Part shown: positions 32,990 through 41,342 of the stretch, in pieces
Layout: each line of letters begins with the position of its first letter
Position numbering within the stretch: position 1 is the stretch's first letter
Assembly (NCBI RefSeq): GCF_016862175.1
Contig: NZ_BOML01000093.1
Span: 1-44,599, forward strand
DNA: 44,599 nt
Origin: Paractinoplanes durhamensis
GTDB lineage: Bacteria > Actinomycetota > Actinomycetes > Mycobacteriales > Micromonosporaceae
Direction of reading: 5' to 3'
The notes under the pieces: generated by a model
The model's input: the letters and a program-made list of their open reading frames with translations, nothing else
Database searches by the model: none
What the model was told of the DNA's origin: nothing
Translations under genes and position numbers: made by a program

Positions 32990-35407
32990 TCAGTGGAGAT
33001 TGTCGACTTTCCCGCTCGCTGGGATACCGGTGGGAAGTGATAGGAGTAGGTCGATGTCCGAGGCGGGCATCGGCCGGGCGAAGTGGAAGCCCTGGGCCAG
33101 CCGATAACCCATCTTGTGCAGCCGGAACGCCTGGTCGGCCGTCTCCACGCCCTCGGCGACCGCCTCGATCCGCAGGCCCTCGGTGATGCCGATCAGCCCG
33201 TTCACGATCACCGCCTGGGCGCTCGTGCCGGTGACCCCGTCGACGAACGACTTGTCCACCTTCAGGACCTTGACCGGGCAGTCCACCAGCAGGCTCAGCG
33301 ACGACTGGCCGGTCCCGAAGTCGTCCAGGGCGATGCGCAGGCCGAGCGCGTGCAGATCCCGTACGGCATCAAGCGCTTCTCCGGTGCCCAGCACCGCGGT
33401 CTCGGTGACCTCCGCGACCAGCCGGTAGGGATCGATGCCGGAGCTGCGCAGCAGCTCGGCCACCTCGGCCGGGAAGCCCGGCTCGCGCAACTGCCGGGCC
33501 GAGATGTTGACGCTCACCTTCTCCGGCGCGTTCGCACCGTAGGTCTGCTCCCACTCGGCGGTCTGCCGCACCGCCTCGCGCAGGATCCACCGGCCCAGCT
33601 CGACGATGTAGCCGTTGCGCTCGGCGAGCGGGATGAACACCGCCGGGGAGACCAGGCCGTGCTCGGGGTGCCGCCAGCGGACCAGCGCCTCCACCCCGGC
33701 GAGCCGGCCGTGCGGCAGCTCGACGATCGGCTGGTAGAGCAGGAACAACTCGTCGCGGGTGAGGGCCTGGCGCAGGTCGGCGGCGAGCTGCGCGTCGGCG
33801 TCGGCGAGCTGGTCCATGATCGGGTCGAACCAGGTGCAGCGGCCGCCGCCGGTGTTCTTGGCCGCGTACATCGCCACGTCCGCCCGCCGGAGCAGCTCCT
33901 CCGGGGTGTCGCCGGCCCGGGCCGCGGTGACGCCGATGCTGACCTGCGGTTCCAGGTCCCGGCCGTGCAGCGCGAGCGGCTCCTGCACCCGGTCGAGCAC
34001 CTCGCGCAGCAGCCGGGCCGCGGCCTCGTCGTCGAGACCGCACAGCAGCAGGGTGAACTCGTCGCCGCCCTGCCGGGCCACCGCGTCCTGCGGGCGCAGG
34101 CTCTCGTGCAGCCGCCGGCTGACCGTGCGCAGCAGCGCGTCGCCGGCGCCGTGCCCCATCCGGTCGTTGATCACCTTGAAGTCGTCGAGGTCGAGCATCG
34201 CCACGTGGAACGGCCCGCCCTCGGCCAGCCGGTCGGTGACCTGCTCGGCGAACCGTTCCCGGTTCGCGATGCCGGTGAGCGCGTCGTGGTTGATCTGGTG
34301 GTCCAGCTCGGCCTGGTACTCGCGCAGCTTGCTCAGGTTGGCGGCGACCGTGGTCAGCAGCCGGGCGTTGTCGCGCAGCGCGCTGATCTGCCGGACCACC
34401 ACGAGCGCGGTGATCGCCGCCACGCTCGCCGCGATGGTCAGCTGCTCCGGCCCGTCGTCGATCTCGCCGGCCAGCAGAAGCGCGGTCATCGCCGCGATCG
34501 CCACGTAGGGCAGGATGCTGAACCGCTGGCCCATCCGCGGGTCGGCGGCCGGTTCGCCCGCCGCGCGGCGCTGCCGGGCGGCCGCGATGACCGTGGCCAG
34601 CCCGGACACCGGCCCGGCCAGGAACGACGTGGTGAGGTACGGGCGGTCGGCGAAGACCGGGCTCAGCGCGCCAGTCGCCGCCGCCAGCGCCACCCCCGCC
34701 GCCAGGATGTGCAGGGCCTTGCGGTCCAGCTCACCGGTGCCCGCGAAGGTCACCTTGACCAGGGCGATCACCGCGACGATGGCGAGCGCGCAGACCGCGA
34801 GCATCGCCGCGTTCTGCGCGGTCCACTGCCCGCCGGTGTGCAGCCAGAGACGCCACAGCAGGCCACCATAGGTGATCAGCAGCACGCCGGCGTCCAGCCC
34901 GAAGCGGGTCCAGTCGCCGCGGGAGCGCTGCCAGACCGGCAGCCGCAGCATCGACCAGATCATCACGATCACCACGACGACCAGCAGGCCGAGCGTGAGC
35001 GGGCTGATGTACTGCGTCGGCTCGGGTCCGTGCAGCGCGTCGTACATGTTGCTGATCTCGGCGACCGTCAGAACCGCACAGGCCACCGCGAGCGAGCGCC
35101 AGAACCGCCGGGTTGCCGCGGCGAGATCCCGCCTGCGGGAGACCTTCCCGCAGGCGTACGCGGCGAGCGCCGCGATCGCCACGACCGGGAGCCACCCGAT
35201 CGCCGGGTACGCCCACTCGTGCCGGAGCCCGATCAGCACCCACGCCGCCTCGAACGCGGCCAGCGCCGAAGTCAGCGTGGTCGTGCCGCTGAGGCGCCGG
35301 AGAACGGAGGTAGCGGACACGGTTGCCAAATCGGTACAACCGCGGCGGACATGAGGACTTCGCCATTTGACGCAGCGGTTGCCGGGTCTCGGCCATCCGG
35401 CGAACAT
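32990..35407 (-). CDS. Multi-pass membrane GGDEF-EAL protein
   Basis: 805 residues if started at ATG 35407. The first ~29 residues are basic and non-hydrophobic, and GTG 35320 (VSATSVLRRLSG, 776 residues) is an equally plausible start; neither has a good ribosome binding site. Eight to ten hydrophobic helices fill the N-terminal half (to ~355), an MHYT/MASE-like sensor that I cannot name. GGDEF is intact (447-451 from 35407) with RPQD as I-site five residues before. EAL is intact from Glu573, with EVTETAVL, LDDFGTGQSSLSLL, LKVDKSFV and EGVET. Unlike the other GGDEF-EAL protein it lacks HAMP and PAS. Divergent from phoD. Confidence 0.92.
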   Translation of the reverse strand: MFAGWPRPGNRCVKWRSPHVRRGCTDLATVSATSVLRRLSGTTTLTSALAAFEAAWVLIGLRHEWAYPAIGWLPVVAIAALAAYACGKVSRRRDLAAATRRFWRSLAVACAVLTVAEISNMYDALHGPEPTQYISPLTLGLLVVVVIVMIWSMLRLPVWQRSRGDWTRFGLDAGVLLITYGGLLWRLWLHTGGQWTAQNAAMLAVCALAIVAVIALVKVTFAGTGELDRKALHILAAGVALAAATGALSPVFADRPYLTTSFLAGPVSGLATVIAAARQRRAAGEPAADPRMGQRFSILPYVAIAAMTALLLAGEIDDGPEQLTIAASVAAITALVVVRQISALRDNARLLTTVAANLSKLREYQAELDHQINHDALTGIANRERFAEQVTDRLAEGGPFHVAMLDLDDFKVINDRMGHGAGDALLRTVSRRLHESLRPQDAVARQGGDEFTLLLCGLDDEAAARLLREVLDRVQEPLALHGRDLEPQVSIGVTAARAGDTPEELLRRADVAMYAAKNTGGGRCTWFDPIMDQLADADAQLAADLRQALTRDELFLLYQPIVELPHGRLAGVEALVRWRHPEHGLVSPAVFIPLAERNGYIVELGRWILREAVRQTAEWEQTYGANAPEKVSVNISARQLREPGFPAEVAELLRSSGIDPYRLVAEVTETAVLGTGEALDAVRDLHALGLRIALDDFGTGQSSLSLLVDCPVKVLKVDKSFVDGVTGTSAQAVIVNGLIGITEGLRIEAVAEGVETADQAFRLHKMGYRLAQGFHFARPMPASDIDLLLSLPTGIPASGKVDNLH

Positions 35408-35456
35408 CTCCGCCGACCGGGCTAAGTTACCGGCGAGTCAATATATATAGAACGGC

Positions 35457-37067
35457 ATGACTGTCACTTCGAGCCGACGCTCGTTGCTGCTCCTGGCCGG
35501 AGTGGCCGCCGCGGCGACCGCCGCCCGTCCCGCGTTCGCCGCCGCTGCCACCAGCGCGTTCCAGCACGGCGTCGCGTCCGGCGACCCGCTGCCCGGCGGC
35601 ATCCTGCTCTGGACCCGGGTCACGCCCACCCCCGAGTCCGCTCCCGCTTCCGGTGCCGGACCGGTCGTCACCGTCGACTGGCAGATCGCCGCCGACGCGT
35701 CGTTCGCGACCATCGTCCGGTCCGGTGTCGTCGCGACCGGTCCCGACCGCGATCACACCGTCAAGGTCGACGTGACCGGGCTGACCCCGGCCACCACCTA
35801 CTGGTACCGCTTCGGCCTGGCCGGCGCCTGGTCGCCGACCGGCCGCACGATGACCGCGCCGGCCGCCGACGCCGCCATCACCCGGCTGCGGGCCGGCGTG
35901 GTGAGCTGCGCCAACTGGGAGGGCGGCTACTTCGCGGCCTACCGGCACCTGGCCGAGCGCGGCGACCTCAACCTGGTGGTACACCTCGGCGACTACGTCT
36001 ACGAGTACGCCTCGGGGGAGTTCACCGCCGGCGGCACCGTGGTCCGCAAGGCGCAGCCGGCCAACGAGACGATCGCCCTCGCCGACTACCGCACCCGGCA
36101 CGCGCAGTACAAGACCGACCCCGACCTGCAGGCGCTGCACGCGTCGGTGCCGTGGGTGATCACCTGGGACGACCACGAGATCGCCAACGACGCCTGGAGC
36201 GGCGGCGCGGAGAACCACGACCCCGCGACCGAGGGCTCGTACGCCGCCCGGGTGGCCGCGTCCCGGCAGGCGTACGCGGAGTGGATGCCGGTGCGGCTGG
36301 CCGAGGACGGGCACATCTACCGGCGGCTGCGCTACGGCAACCTGTTCGAACTCTCGATGCTCGACCTGCGCACCTACCGCTCTGAGCAGGCCAGTGGTGC
36401 GGAGGTCGACGACCCGGACCGGACCATCACCGGTGCGGCGCAGATGAGCTGGCTGATGGACGGGCTGACCAACTCCACCGCCACCTGGAAGATCGTCGGC
36501 AATCCGGTGATGATCTCCCGGCTCGACGTGGGTGCGCTGCCGGCCTGGCTGCTCGGCCCGCTCGGCAAGCTGATCGGGGTGCCGGAGAACGGCCTCGTGC
36601 TCAACGGCGACCAGTGGGACGGCTACAACGCCGACCGCGAGAAGCTGGTCGACACGCTGCGCGCGCACGCCACCAAGGACGTCGTCTTCATCACCGGCGA
36701 CATCCACACCTCGTGGGCGAACGAACTGACGACCAAGGACACGGGTACGGCGAACCCCGCCGCCGCCGAGTTCGTGGTGCCGTCGCTGACCAGCGACAAC
36801 GTCAACGACTTCCTCGGCACCAGCCCCGGCGGACCGCTCAGTCTGCTGGCCGCGACGCTGATCCGGGCGACCAACCCGCACGTCAAGTGGGTGGAGACCG
36901 ACGGGCACGGCTACGGCGTCCTGGACATCACCTCGAGCCGCTGCCGGATGGACTGGTACCACCTCGCCGACCGCACCTCCAAGACCTCGTCGGTGACGTG
37001 GGTCCAGGGTTACTCGGTCGGCCGGGGCTCCTCGAAGATCCGCCGGGAATCCGCGCCGACGGCCTGA
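35457..37067 (+). CDS. phoD: PhoD-like alkaline phosphatase/phosphodiesterase, Tat-exported
   Basis: 536 residues. The leader SSRRSLLLLAGVAAAATAA carries a twin-arginine motif, so export is folded, probably with metals bound. A small N-terminal beta domain (FQHGVASGDPLPGGILLWTRV to ~125) precedes the metallophosphatase core: VVSCANWEGGYFAAY, NLVVHLGDYVYEY, VITWDDHEIANDAW and VVFITGDIHTSWANEL provide the metal ligands of the Fe/Ca-dependent PhoD family. It would release phosphate from organic esters outside the cell. I see no clear PhoP box (GTTCACC repeats) upstream, only an AT-rich TATATATA before the ATG. A strong terminator follows. Confidence 0.93.
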   Translation: MTVTSSRRSLLLLAGVAAAATAARPAFAAAATSAFQHGVASGDPLPGGILLWTRVTPTPESAPASGAGPVVTVDWQIAADASFATIVRSGVVATGPDRDHTVKVDVTGLTPATTYWYRFGLAGAWSPTGRTMTAPAADAAITRLRAGVVSCANWEGGYFAAYRHLAERGDLNLVVHLGDYVYEYASGEFTAGGTVVRKAQPANETIALADYRTRHAQYKTDPDLQALHASVPWVITWDDHEIANDAWSGGAENHDPATEGSYAARVAASRQAYAEWMPVRLAEDGHIYRRLRYGNLFELSMLDLRTYRSEQASGAEVDDPDRTITGAAQMSWLMDGLTNSTATWKIVGNPVMISRLDVGALPAWLLGPLGKLIGVPENGLVLNGDQWDGYNADREKLVDTLRAHATKDVVFITGDIHTSWANELTTKDTGTANPAAAEFVVPSLTSDNVNDFLGTSPGGPLSLLAATLIRATNPHVKWVETDGHGYGVLDITSSRCRMDWYHLADRTSKTSSVTWVQGYSVGRGSSKIRRESAPTA

Positions 37068-37083
37068 TTCTTTCTCGTTGCGC

Positions 37084-37112
37084 AAGACGCCCGCCCTCCG
37101 GCGGGCGTCTTT
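37084..37112 (+). terminator. Strong intrinsic terminator after phoD
   Basis: AAGACGCCCGCC, loop CTCC, GGCGGGCGTCTT: 12-bp perfect stem ending in a T run, 16 nt past the phoD stop. Confidence 0.9.
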
Positions 37113-37173
37113 GCCGTTGGCTGGGTCACAATCGGCTACGGAGATCGCCATCGGGAGGCAGGAGCGCTAGTGT

Positions 37174-37188
37174 ACGAAACAGTTTCGT
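37174..37188. promoter_or_regulatory. TetR-type operator upstream of the first TetR/MFS pair
   Basis: ACGAAAC-A-GTTTCGT is a perfect 15-bp palindrome 31 bp before the tetR ATG. A related half-site, GTTTCGT, recurs at 37810-37816 in the tetR-MFS gap. It is the likely autoregulatory site. Confidence 0.65.
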
Positions 37189-37219
37189 TTCGCATGGCCG
37201 TGAAGACGGGGGGTTCGTG

Positions 37220-37807
37220 ATGGCTGAGACCACAGCTGCCCGGACCCGGCGGCTCGACGAGGACCGGGAGCAGGCGATCCTGCGCGCGACCTACGAGCTG
37301 CTCGGTGAGGCGGGCTACCAAGGCCTGCGGGTCGACGCCGTCGCGGCGCGGGCCCAGGCCAGCAAGGCGACGCTGTACCGGCACTGGCCCACCAAGGCCG
37401 AGCTGGTCGCCGACGCCGTGCGGTGCTGCAAGACCGAGTCGCCGCCACCCGCCGACACCGGAAGCCTTCGGGGTGACCTGATGGCGTGGTTCGGCGAGAT
37501 CGGCTGTTTCATCTCCGGTGAGGAAGGGCCCATCCTGGCCGGGCTGTTCATGGCTCTGCACACCGACCCCGCACTGGCCGCCGAGTTGCGGTCGATGCAG
37601 GAGTCGAAGTTGCCGTTCGCGGAAGCCATCTGTGAGCGGGCCGAGCGCCGCGGGGAGATCCACCCCGGCTACGACGCCGGCTTGATCGACGAGATCGTGC
37701 CTGCCCTGCTGTTTATGCACTGTTTCGCCCTCGGCCAGCCGCTCGACGACGCGTACCTCGCACACGTCGTCGACGACATCGTTCTCCCGCTCCTGACCAG
37801 GTCCTGA
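37220..37807 (+). CDS. TetR-family repressor of the adjacent MFS gene
   Basis: 195 residues from ATG 37220, immediately after an in-frame GTG 37217. N-terminal HTH ILRATYELLGEAGYQGLRVDAVAARAQASKATLYRHWPTKAELVADAV is classical TetR. The C-terminal helical ligand domain is TetR_C-like and not specific. The same-strand MFS gene begins 75 bp later, and a perfect palindrome precedes this gene, so it probably represses itself and the efflux gene until a drug or metabolite binds. The ligand is unknown. Confidence 0.88.
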   Translation: MAETTAARTRRLDEDREQAILRATYELLGEAGYQGLRVDAVAARAQASKATLYRHWPTKAELVADAVRCCKTESPPPADTGSLRGDLMAWFGEIGCFISGEEGPILAGLFMALHTDPALAAELRSMQESKLPFAEAICERAERRGEIHPGYDAGLIDEIVPALLFMHCFALGQPLDDAYLAHVVDDIVLPLLTRS

Positions 37808-37882
37808 CTGTTTCGTTCCTGACCCCGCGGCCCTGCATGCCGCGCGGGTGATCTCCGCGTGCCCTGACTAGGGGGAATCTCC

Positions 37883-39379
37883 ATGTCCATCTCGACTTCT
37901 GACGCTCGCGTCGCGCCGGATATATCCGGTAAGTCACCATCCAAGTGGCTGGCGCTCGCCGTCATCGCCGTGTCGCAGCTTCTCATCGTGCTCGACGCCA
38001 CGATCGTCAACATCGCCATGCCCACCGCCCAGGTCGCGCTGGACATCAGCGACGCCAACCGGCAGTGGATCATCACGGCGTACACCCTGGCCTTCGGTGG
38101 TCTTCTTCTCCTCGGCGGCCGGATCGCCGACTACACCGGCCGCAAGCGCGCCTTCATCATCGGCCTGCTCGGCTTCGCGGTGGCGTCCGCGCTGGGTGGC
38201 CTCGCCCAGAACGCCGAGACCCTGTTCGCGGCCCGTGCCCTGCAGGGTGCGTTCGGCGCGCTGATGGCCCCGGCCGCGTTGTCGCTGCTCACGGTCACCT
38301 TCACCGAGGCCAAGGAGCGGGCCCGGGCGTTCGGCGTCTACGGCGCCATCGCCGGCGGTGGCGGTGCGATCGGCCTGCTGATGGGCGGCGTCCTCACCGA
38401 GTACGCGTCCTGGCGCTGGACCCTGCTGGTCAGTGCCCCGATCGCGATCGTGGCCGCGGTGGCCGCCTTCCGGTTCGTCGGCGAGAGCCGGGCCGAGGGC
38501 AACACCCGCTACGACCTGCCCGGTGCGCTCACCTCGACGCTCGGACTGGTCTCCCTGGTGTACGGCTTCACCAAGGCCGCCAGTGACGGCTGGGACTCGG
38601 CCACCACTATCGCGTACCTGGTCGCCGCGGTCGTGCTGCTGGTCGGCTTCGTGGTGATCGAGCTGCGGTCGTCGCACCCGCTGCTGCCGATGCGCGTCAT
38701 CCTCGACCGCAACCGCGGCGGCTCGTACCTCTCGGCGCTGCTGGTCGGCGCGGGCATGTTCGGCGTCTTCCTGTTCCTCACCTACTACCTGCAGCTGACG
38801 CTGGGCTACTCGGCCCTGAAGACCGGCGTGGCGTTCCTGCCCTTCACGCTCGGCATCATCCTCGGCGCCGGCTTCTCCGCCCAGATGCTCACCCGGGTCG
38901 GCCCGCGCATCCTGATGTTCGCCGGCATGCTGCTGACCGCGGCCGGCATGGTCATGCTGACCCGGATCGGCCTCGACACCGGCTTCTGGAGCCACGTCTT
39001 CCCGGCCGAAATGATCATCAGCTTCGGCATGGGCGTGGTCTTCGGCCCGATGTCCAACACGGCCCTGGTCGGCGTGGCCGACCACGACGCCGGGGTGGCC
39101 AGCGCCCTGATCAACACCACCCAGCAGATCGGCGGCTCGCTGGGAACGGCCCTGCTGAACACCATCTTCACCTCAGCGGTGGCCGGCTACATCGCCGACA
39201 ACCTGACCGACCCGTCCCAGGCCCAGGCCTTGCAGGGGGTGGCCGTGGTGCACGGCTACACGGTCGCCTTCTGGGTGAGCGCCGCCGTGATCGGCGTCGC
39301 CGCCCTGGTCGCCCTCCTGCTGGTGAAGGCCAGCCGCGAGGAGGTCGCCACCACCGGCGCCACCCCGGTAGCGGTCTGA
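37883..39379 (+). CDS. DHA2-family MFS drug efflux transporter (first)
   Basis: 498 residues with about 14 helices, the DHA2 (EmrB/QacA) topology. Helix 1 has LDATIVNIAMPTAQVALDIS, the D1-type motif of the family. The loop 2-3 motif A reads GGRIADYTGRKRAF. Helix 5 has the antiporter-type motif C (GAIAGGGGAIGLLMGGVLTEYASWRW). It likely uses proton motive force to export a lipophilic compound. AGGGGG lies close to the ATG. Paired with the upstream TetR gene. Confidence 0.9.
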   Translation: MSISTSDARVAPDISGKSPSKWLALAVIAVSQLLIVLDATIVNIAMPTAQVALDISDANRQWIITAYTLAFGGLLLLGGRIADYTGRKRAFIIGLLGFAVASALGGLAQNAETLFAARALQGAFGALMAPAALSLLTVTFTEAKERARAFGVYGAIAGGGGAIGLLMGGVLTEYASWRWTLLVSAPIAIVAAVAAFRFVGESRAEGNTRYDLPGALTSTLGLVSLVYGFTKAASDGWDSATTIAYLVAAVVLLVGFVVIELRSSHPLLPMRVILDRNRGGSYLSALLVGAGMFGVFLFLTYYLQLTLGYSALKTGVAFLPFTLGIILGAGFSAQMLTRVGPRILMFAGMLLTAAGMVMLTRIGLDTGFWSHVFPAEMIISFGMGVVFGPMSNTALVGVADHDAGVASALINTTQQIGGSLGTALLNTIFTSAVAGYIADNLTDPSQAQALQGVAVVHGYTVAFWVSAAVIGVAALVALLLVKASREEVATTGATPVAV

Positions 39380-39386
39380 CCGCGCC

Positions 39387-39414
39387 GACCCCGGCCGCAC
39401 CGCCGGCCGGGGTC
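39387..39414 (+). terminator. GC-rich hairpin terminator after the first MFS gene
   Basis: GACCCCGGCC, 8-nt loop, GGCCGGGGTC: perfect 10-bp stem, 7 nt past the MFS stop. Its right arm is the start of the 22-bp tandem repeats that run into the convergent tetR gene. Confidence 0.65.
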
Positions 39415-39470
39415 AGCCGCGGCTTTGGCCGGGGGTCAGCCGCGGTTTCGGCCGGTTTCAGCCGCGGGGG
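39405..39470. repeat. Three tandem ~22-bp repeats containing the tetR stop
   Basis: Units at 39405-39426, 39427-39449 and 39450-39470 share GGCCGGnnTCAGCCGCGG. In each, TCA is the complement of the tetR stop codon TGA and the flanking bases encode its last residues (PRG). The array occupies the convergent gap between the MFS and tetR genes. Confidence 0.75.
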
Positions 39471-40099
39471 AGCAGGGCGTTGATGACGTCGGTGAGGGGG
39501 CCGATCAGGTCCTGCTCGTCGGCGGAGTCGATCGGGGTGAGATGCAGGGACGAGCGCAGCAGGGTGATGCCGAGCGCGGTGCCGAGCATGATCTGGGCCC
39601 GTAGCAGCGCCTGGTCGTCCACCGGCCGCCCGCCCGCGGCGGCGAGTTTCTGGCTGACCGCGAGCAGGATCTCCCGCCGCATGCCGTTGACGCGCTCCTC
39701 GCCCGAGGTGCGCAGCAACATCATCAGCGAGTCCTGCAGCCGGGCCTCGTCGGTGCCGGCGGTGATCTTGTTGGCCATCCGCACGGTGATCTGCTCGAGG
39801 GAGACGTTCTCCGTGTCGCGGCTGATGTCCGAGACCGCCATGCCGAGGCAGGCCTCGAACAGCCCTTCCTTCGAGGTGAAGTAGCGGTTGATCAGGGCGA
39901 CATTGACGCCGGCGTCATCCGCGATGTCGCGAACGGTGGTCGCGGCGTAGCCGTCCCGGATGAACCGGATCCGGGCCACATGAAGAAGCACCTGCCGGGT
40001 CTGCGCCGCGTTCCGCCGACGACGCGGCGGCTCCGCCTCCTCCGGTCGCGCGGTCTGCGCGCTCCGCTCGCCTGACAACCTGGGCCGCCTCTCGGTCAA
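39458..40099 (-). CDS. TetR-family regulator, probable controller of the GTMARC palindrome regulon
   Basis: 213 residues. The frame opens between an upstream stop (40118-40120) and the HTH, and only TTG 40099 or CTG 40108 can start it; TTG is used here. The first ~30 residues are Pro/Arg-rich and probably disordered. HTH: TRQVLLHVARIRFIRDGYAATTVRDIADDAGVNVALINRYFTSKEGLFEACL, TetR with the less common VALINRYF recognition helix. The C-terminal domain is helical with no ligand clue. It is divergent from the LPG-synthase-like gene, and a 16-bp palindrome starts 33 bp upstream of its start codon. Confidence 0.85.
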   Translation of the reverse strand: MTERRPRLSGERSAQTARPEEAEPPRRRRNAAQTRQVLLHVARIRFIRDGYAATTVRDIADDAGVNVALINRYFTSKEGLFEACLGMAVSDISRDTENVSLEQITVRMANKITAGTDEARLQDSLMMLLRTSGEERVNGMRREILLAVSQKLAAAGGRPVDDQALLRAQIMLGTALGITLLRSSLHLTPIDSADEQDLIGPLTDVINALLPRG

Positions 40100-40131
40100 G
40101 AGTCTCAGCGTATCTGATCAACTCCGGCTAA

Positions 40132-40147
40132 GTAAGCAAGCATTTAC
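40132..40147. promoter_or_regulatory. Operator copy 1 (GTMARC palindrome)
   Basis: GTAAGCAAGCATTTAC. First of five copies of a 16-bp palindromic element; nearest to the tetR start. Confidence 0.7.
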
Positions 40148-40190
40148 ATCTTTGGTCACCGGGTGCATGTGATCAACCACTCAGCTGCAT

Positions 40191-40206
40191 GTAAACAACT
40201 GTTGAT
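40191..40206. promoter_or_regulatory. Operator copy 2 (GTMARC palindrome)
   Basis: GTAAACAACTGTTGAT, 59 bp after copy 1, in the tetR/LPG-synthase-like intergenic region. Confidence 0.65.
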
Positions 40207-40219
40207 GTACCGTGCCGAA

Positions 40220-40235
40220 GTCAGCGCACGTTTAC
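40220..40235. promoter_or_regulatory. Operator copy 3 (GTMARC palindrome)
   Basis: GTCAGCGCACGTTTAC, 29 bp after copy 2 and 16 bp before the ATG at 40252. Binding here would block initiation directly. Confidence 0.65.
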
Positions 40236-40251
40236 TAAGGGGCGATCGATC

Positions 40252-41268
40252 ATGGAGCTCGGCGTCGCCGGTGGTCGCCGGACGGGTTTCGCGCTTCGCG
40301 AGTTCGTCGTGGCCGCCTCGCGGCGGTGGTGGGTCCGGGGGCTTGCCGCGCTGGTGGCCGGGGTCGTCGTGGTCGTGACGCTGCGCGGGCGTGCGCCGGA
40401 GCCGGGCGAGATCCTCGCGGCTCTGCGGGCCACCGACGCGCGCTGGTTCGCTGTCGCGGTTCTGCTGCAGCAGCTGTCGCAGGCGGCGTTCGGGCGGCAG
40501 CAGCGGGTCATGCTCGCCGCGTTCGGGGTGCGGATGTCCCGGCCGGTCGCGCTCGCCGTCGCCTATGCCCGGTCGGCGATCAGCCTGGCATTTCCGGCCG
40601 GCTCGGCGATGTCGGCCGCGTATGCCATGGGGCAGTACCGCCGCCGTGGAGCGACCGCCGCCGCGGCCGCGACGACGATGGTGCTGTCCGGTGCGGCCTC
40701 CGTCGGCGGGCTGCTGCTGGCGTATGCCGCGGTGGCCGGGTCGATGGTCGGCCTGCGGCAGCCCGCCCTGGCCGTCGTGGTGCTGCTGTGCCTGGTCGCT
40801 GTCGTGCCGGTGGTCGTCGGGGCGGTGCGCGCGCGGGTCCACCATGAGTCGCGGATCGCCGCGCGCCTGCCGGCGGCCGTCGGCCGGGTGCTTCGTGAGG
40901 TCCGGACGGTGCGGCCACGGGAACTCGGCGTGACGGTGGCATTCGCCGTACTCAATTGGCTTCTTGATCTTGCTTGTCTTGCCGCTGCGGCTCGGGGGAG
41001 TGGGCTTTCGCTCTCGGTGGCGCAGCTGGCGACCGTGTATCTCGCGGTGCAGGTGGTGCGGCAGATTCCGATCACGCCGGGGGGATTCGGGCTGATCGAG
41101 GCGAGCCTGCTTGCCGGGCTTGTTGCCGCCGGGGCTCCGCATGCCGCCGCCGCCGCGGCCGTGCTCGTCTACCGCCTCGCGTCCTGCTGGCTGGTGCTGC
41201 CGATCGGTCTGGCGTCGCACCTGGTGTTGCGCCTCGGTGGCCGGCACCCGGTCGCGAGTGTGACGTAA
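40252..41268 (+). CDS. UPF0104/LPG-synthase transmembrane-domain family protein
   Basis: 338 residues, about eight hydrophobic helices, no C-terminal aminoacyl-lysyltransferase domain. The conserved QIPITPGGFGLIEASL segment (near residue 275) and LAFPAGSAMSAAYAMGQYRRRG match the YbhN/UPF0104 family. This is the membrane (flippase-like) half of lysylphosphatidylglycerol synthases, often found alone in actinomycetes. A lipid translocation role is inferred from the family, not shown. The ATG sits 16 bp after an operator copy, and another copy overlaps its stop codon (TAA at 41266-41268). Confidence 0.85.
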   Translation: MELGVAGGRRTGFALREFVVAASRRWWVRGLAALVAGVVVVVTLRGRAPEPGEILAALRATDARWFAVAVLLQQLSQAAFGRQQRVMLAAFGVRMSRPVALAVAYARSAISLAFPAGSAMSAAYAMGQYRRRGATAAAAATTMVLSGAASVGGLLLAYAAVAGSMVGLRQPALAVVVLLCLVAVVPVVVGAVRARVHHESRIAARLPAAVGRVLREVRTVRPRELGVTVAFAVLNWLLDLACLAAAARGSGLSLSVAQLATVYLAVQVVRQIPITPGGFGLIEASLLAGLVAAGAPHAAAAAAVLVYRLASCWLVLPIGLASHLVLRLGGRHPVASVT

Positions 41269-41280
41269 GCAATTGTTGAC
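41265..41280. promoter_or_regulatory. Operator copy 4 (GTMARC palindrome), overlapping a stop codon
   Basis: GTAAGCAATTGTTGAC; includes the TAA stop of the LPG-synthase-like gene. Upstream of the second MFS gene. Confidence 0.7.
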
Positions 41281-41306
41281 TTAACCTCGGCCGAGGCCGA
41301 TAGTTA

Positions 41307-41322
41307 GTCAGCAAGCGTTTAC
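41307..41322. promoter_or_regulatory. Operator copy 5 (GTMARC palindrome)
   Basis: GTCAGCAAGCGTTTAC, 42 bp (four helical turns) after copy 4 and 20 bp before the MFS ATG. Its flanks also match copy 1 (TWAGTMAGCAAGCRTTTACAT, 18 of 21 positions if extended). Confidence 0.7.
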
Positions 41323-41342
41323 ATCGAGCGGTGAGGGACGTC

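Noticed and set aside
35408..35456. PHO box upstream of phoD
   Set aside because: No GTTCACC-like direct repeats could be found; only an AT-rich TATATATA stretch.
40252..41268. Full lysylphosphatidylglycerol synthase (MprF)
   Set aside because: The protein ends after the membrane domain, and no aminoacyl-tRNA-dependent catalytic domain follows.
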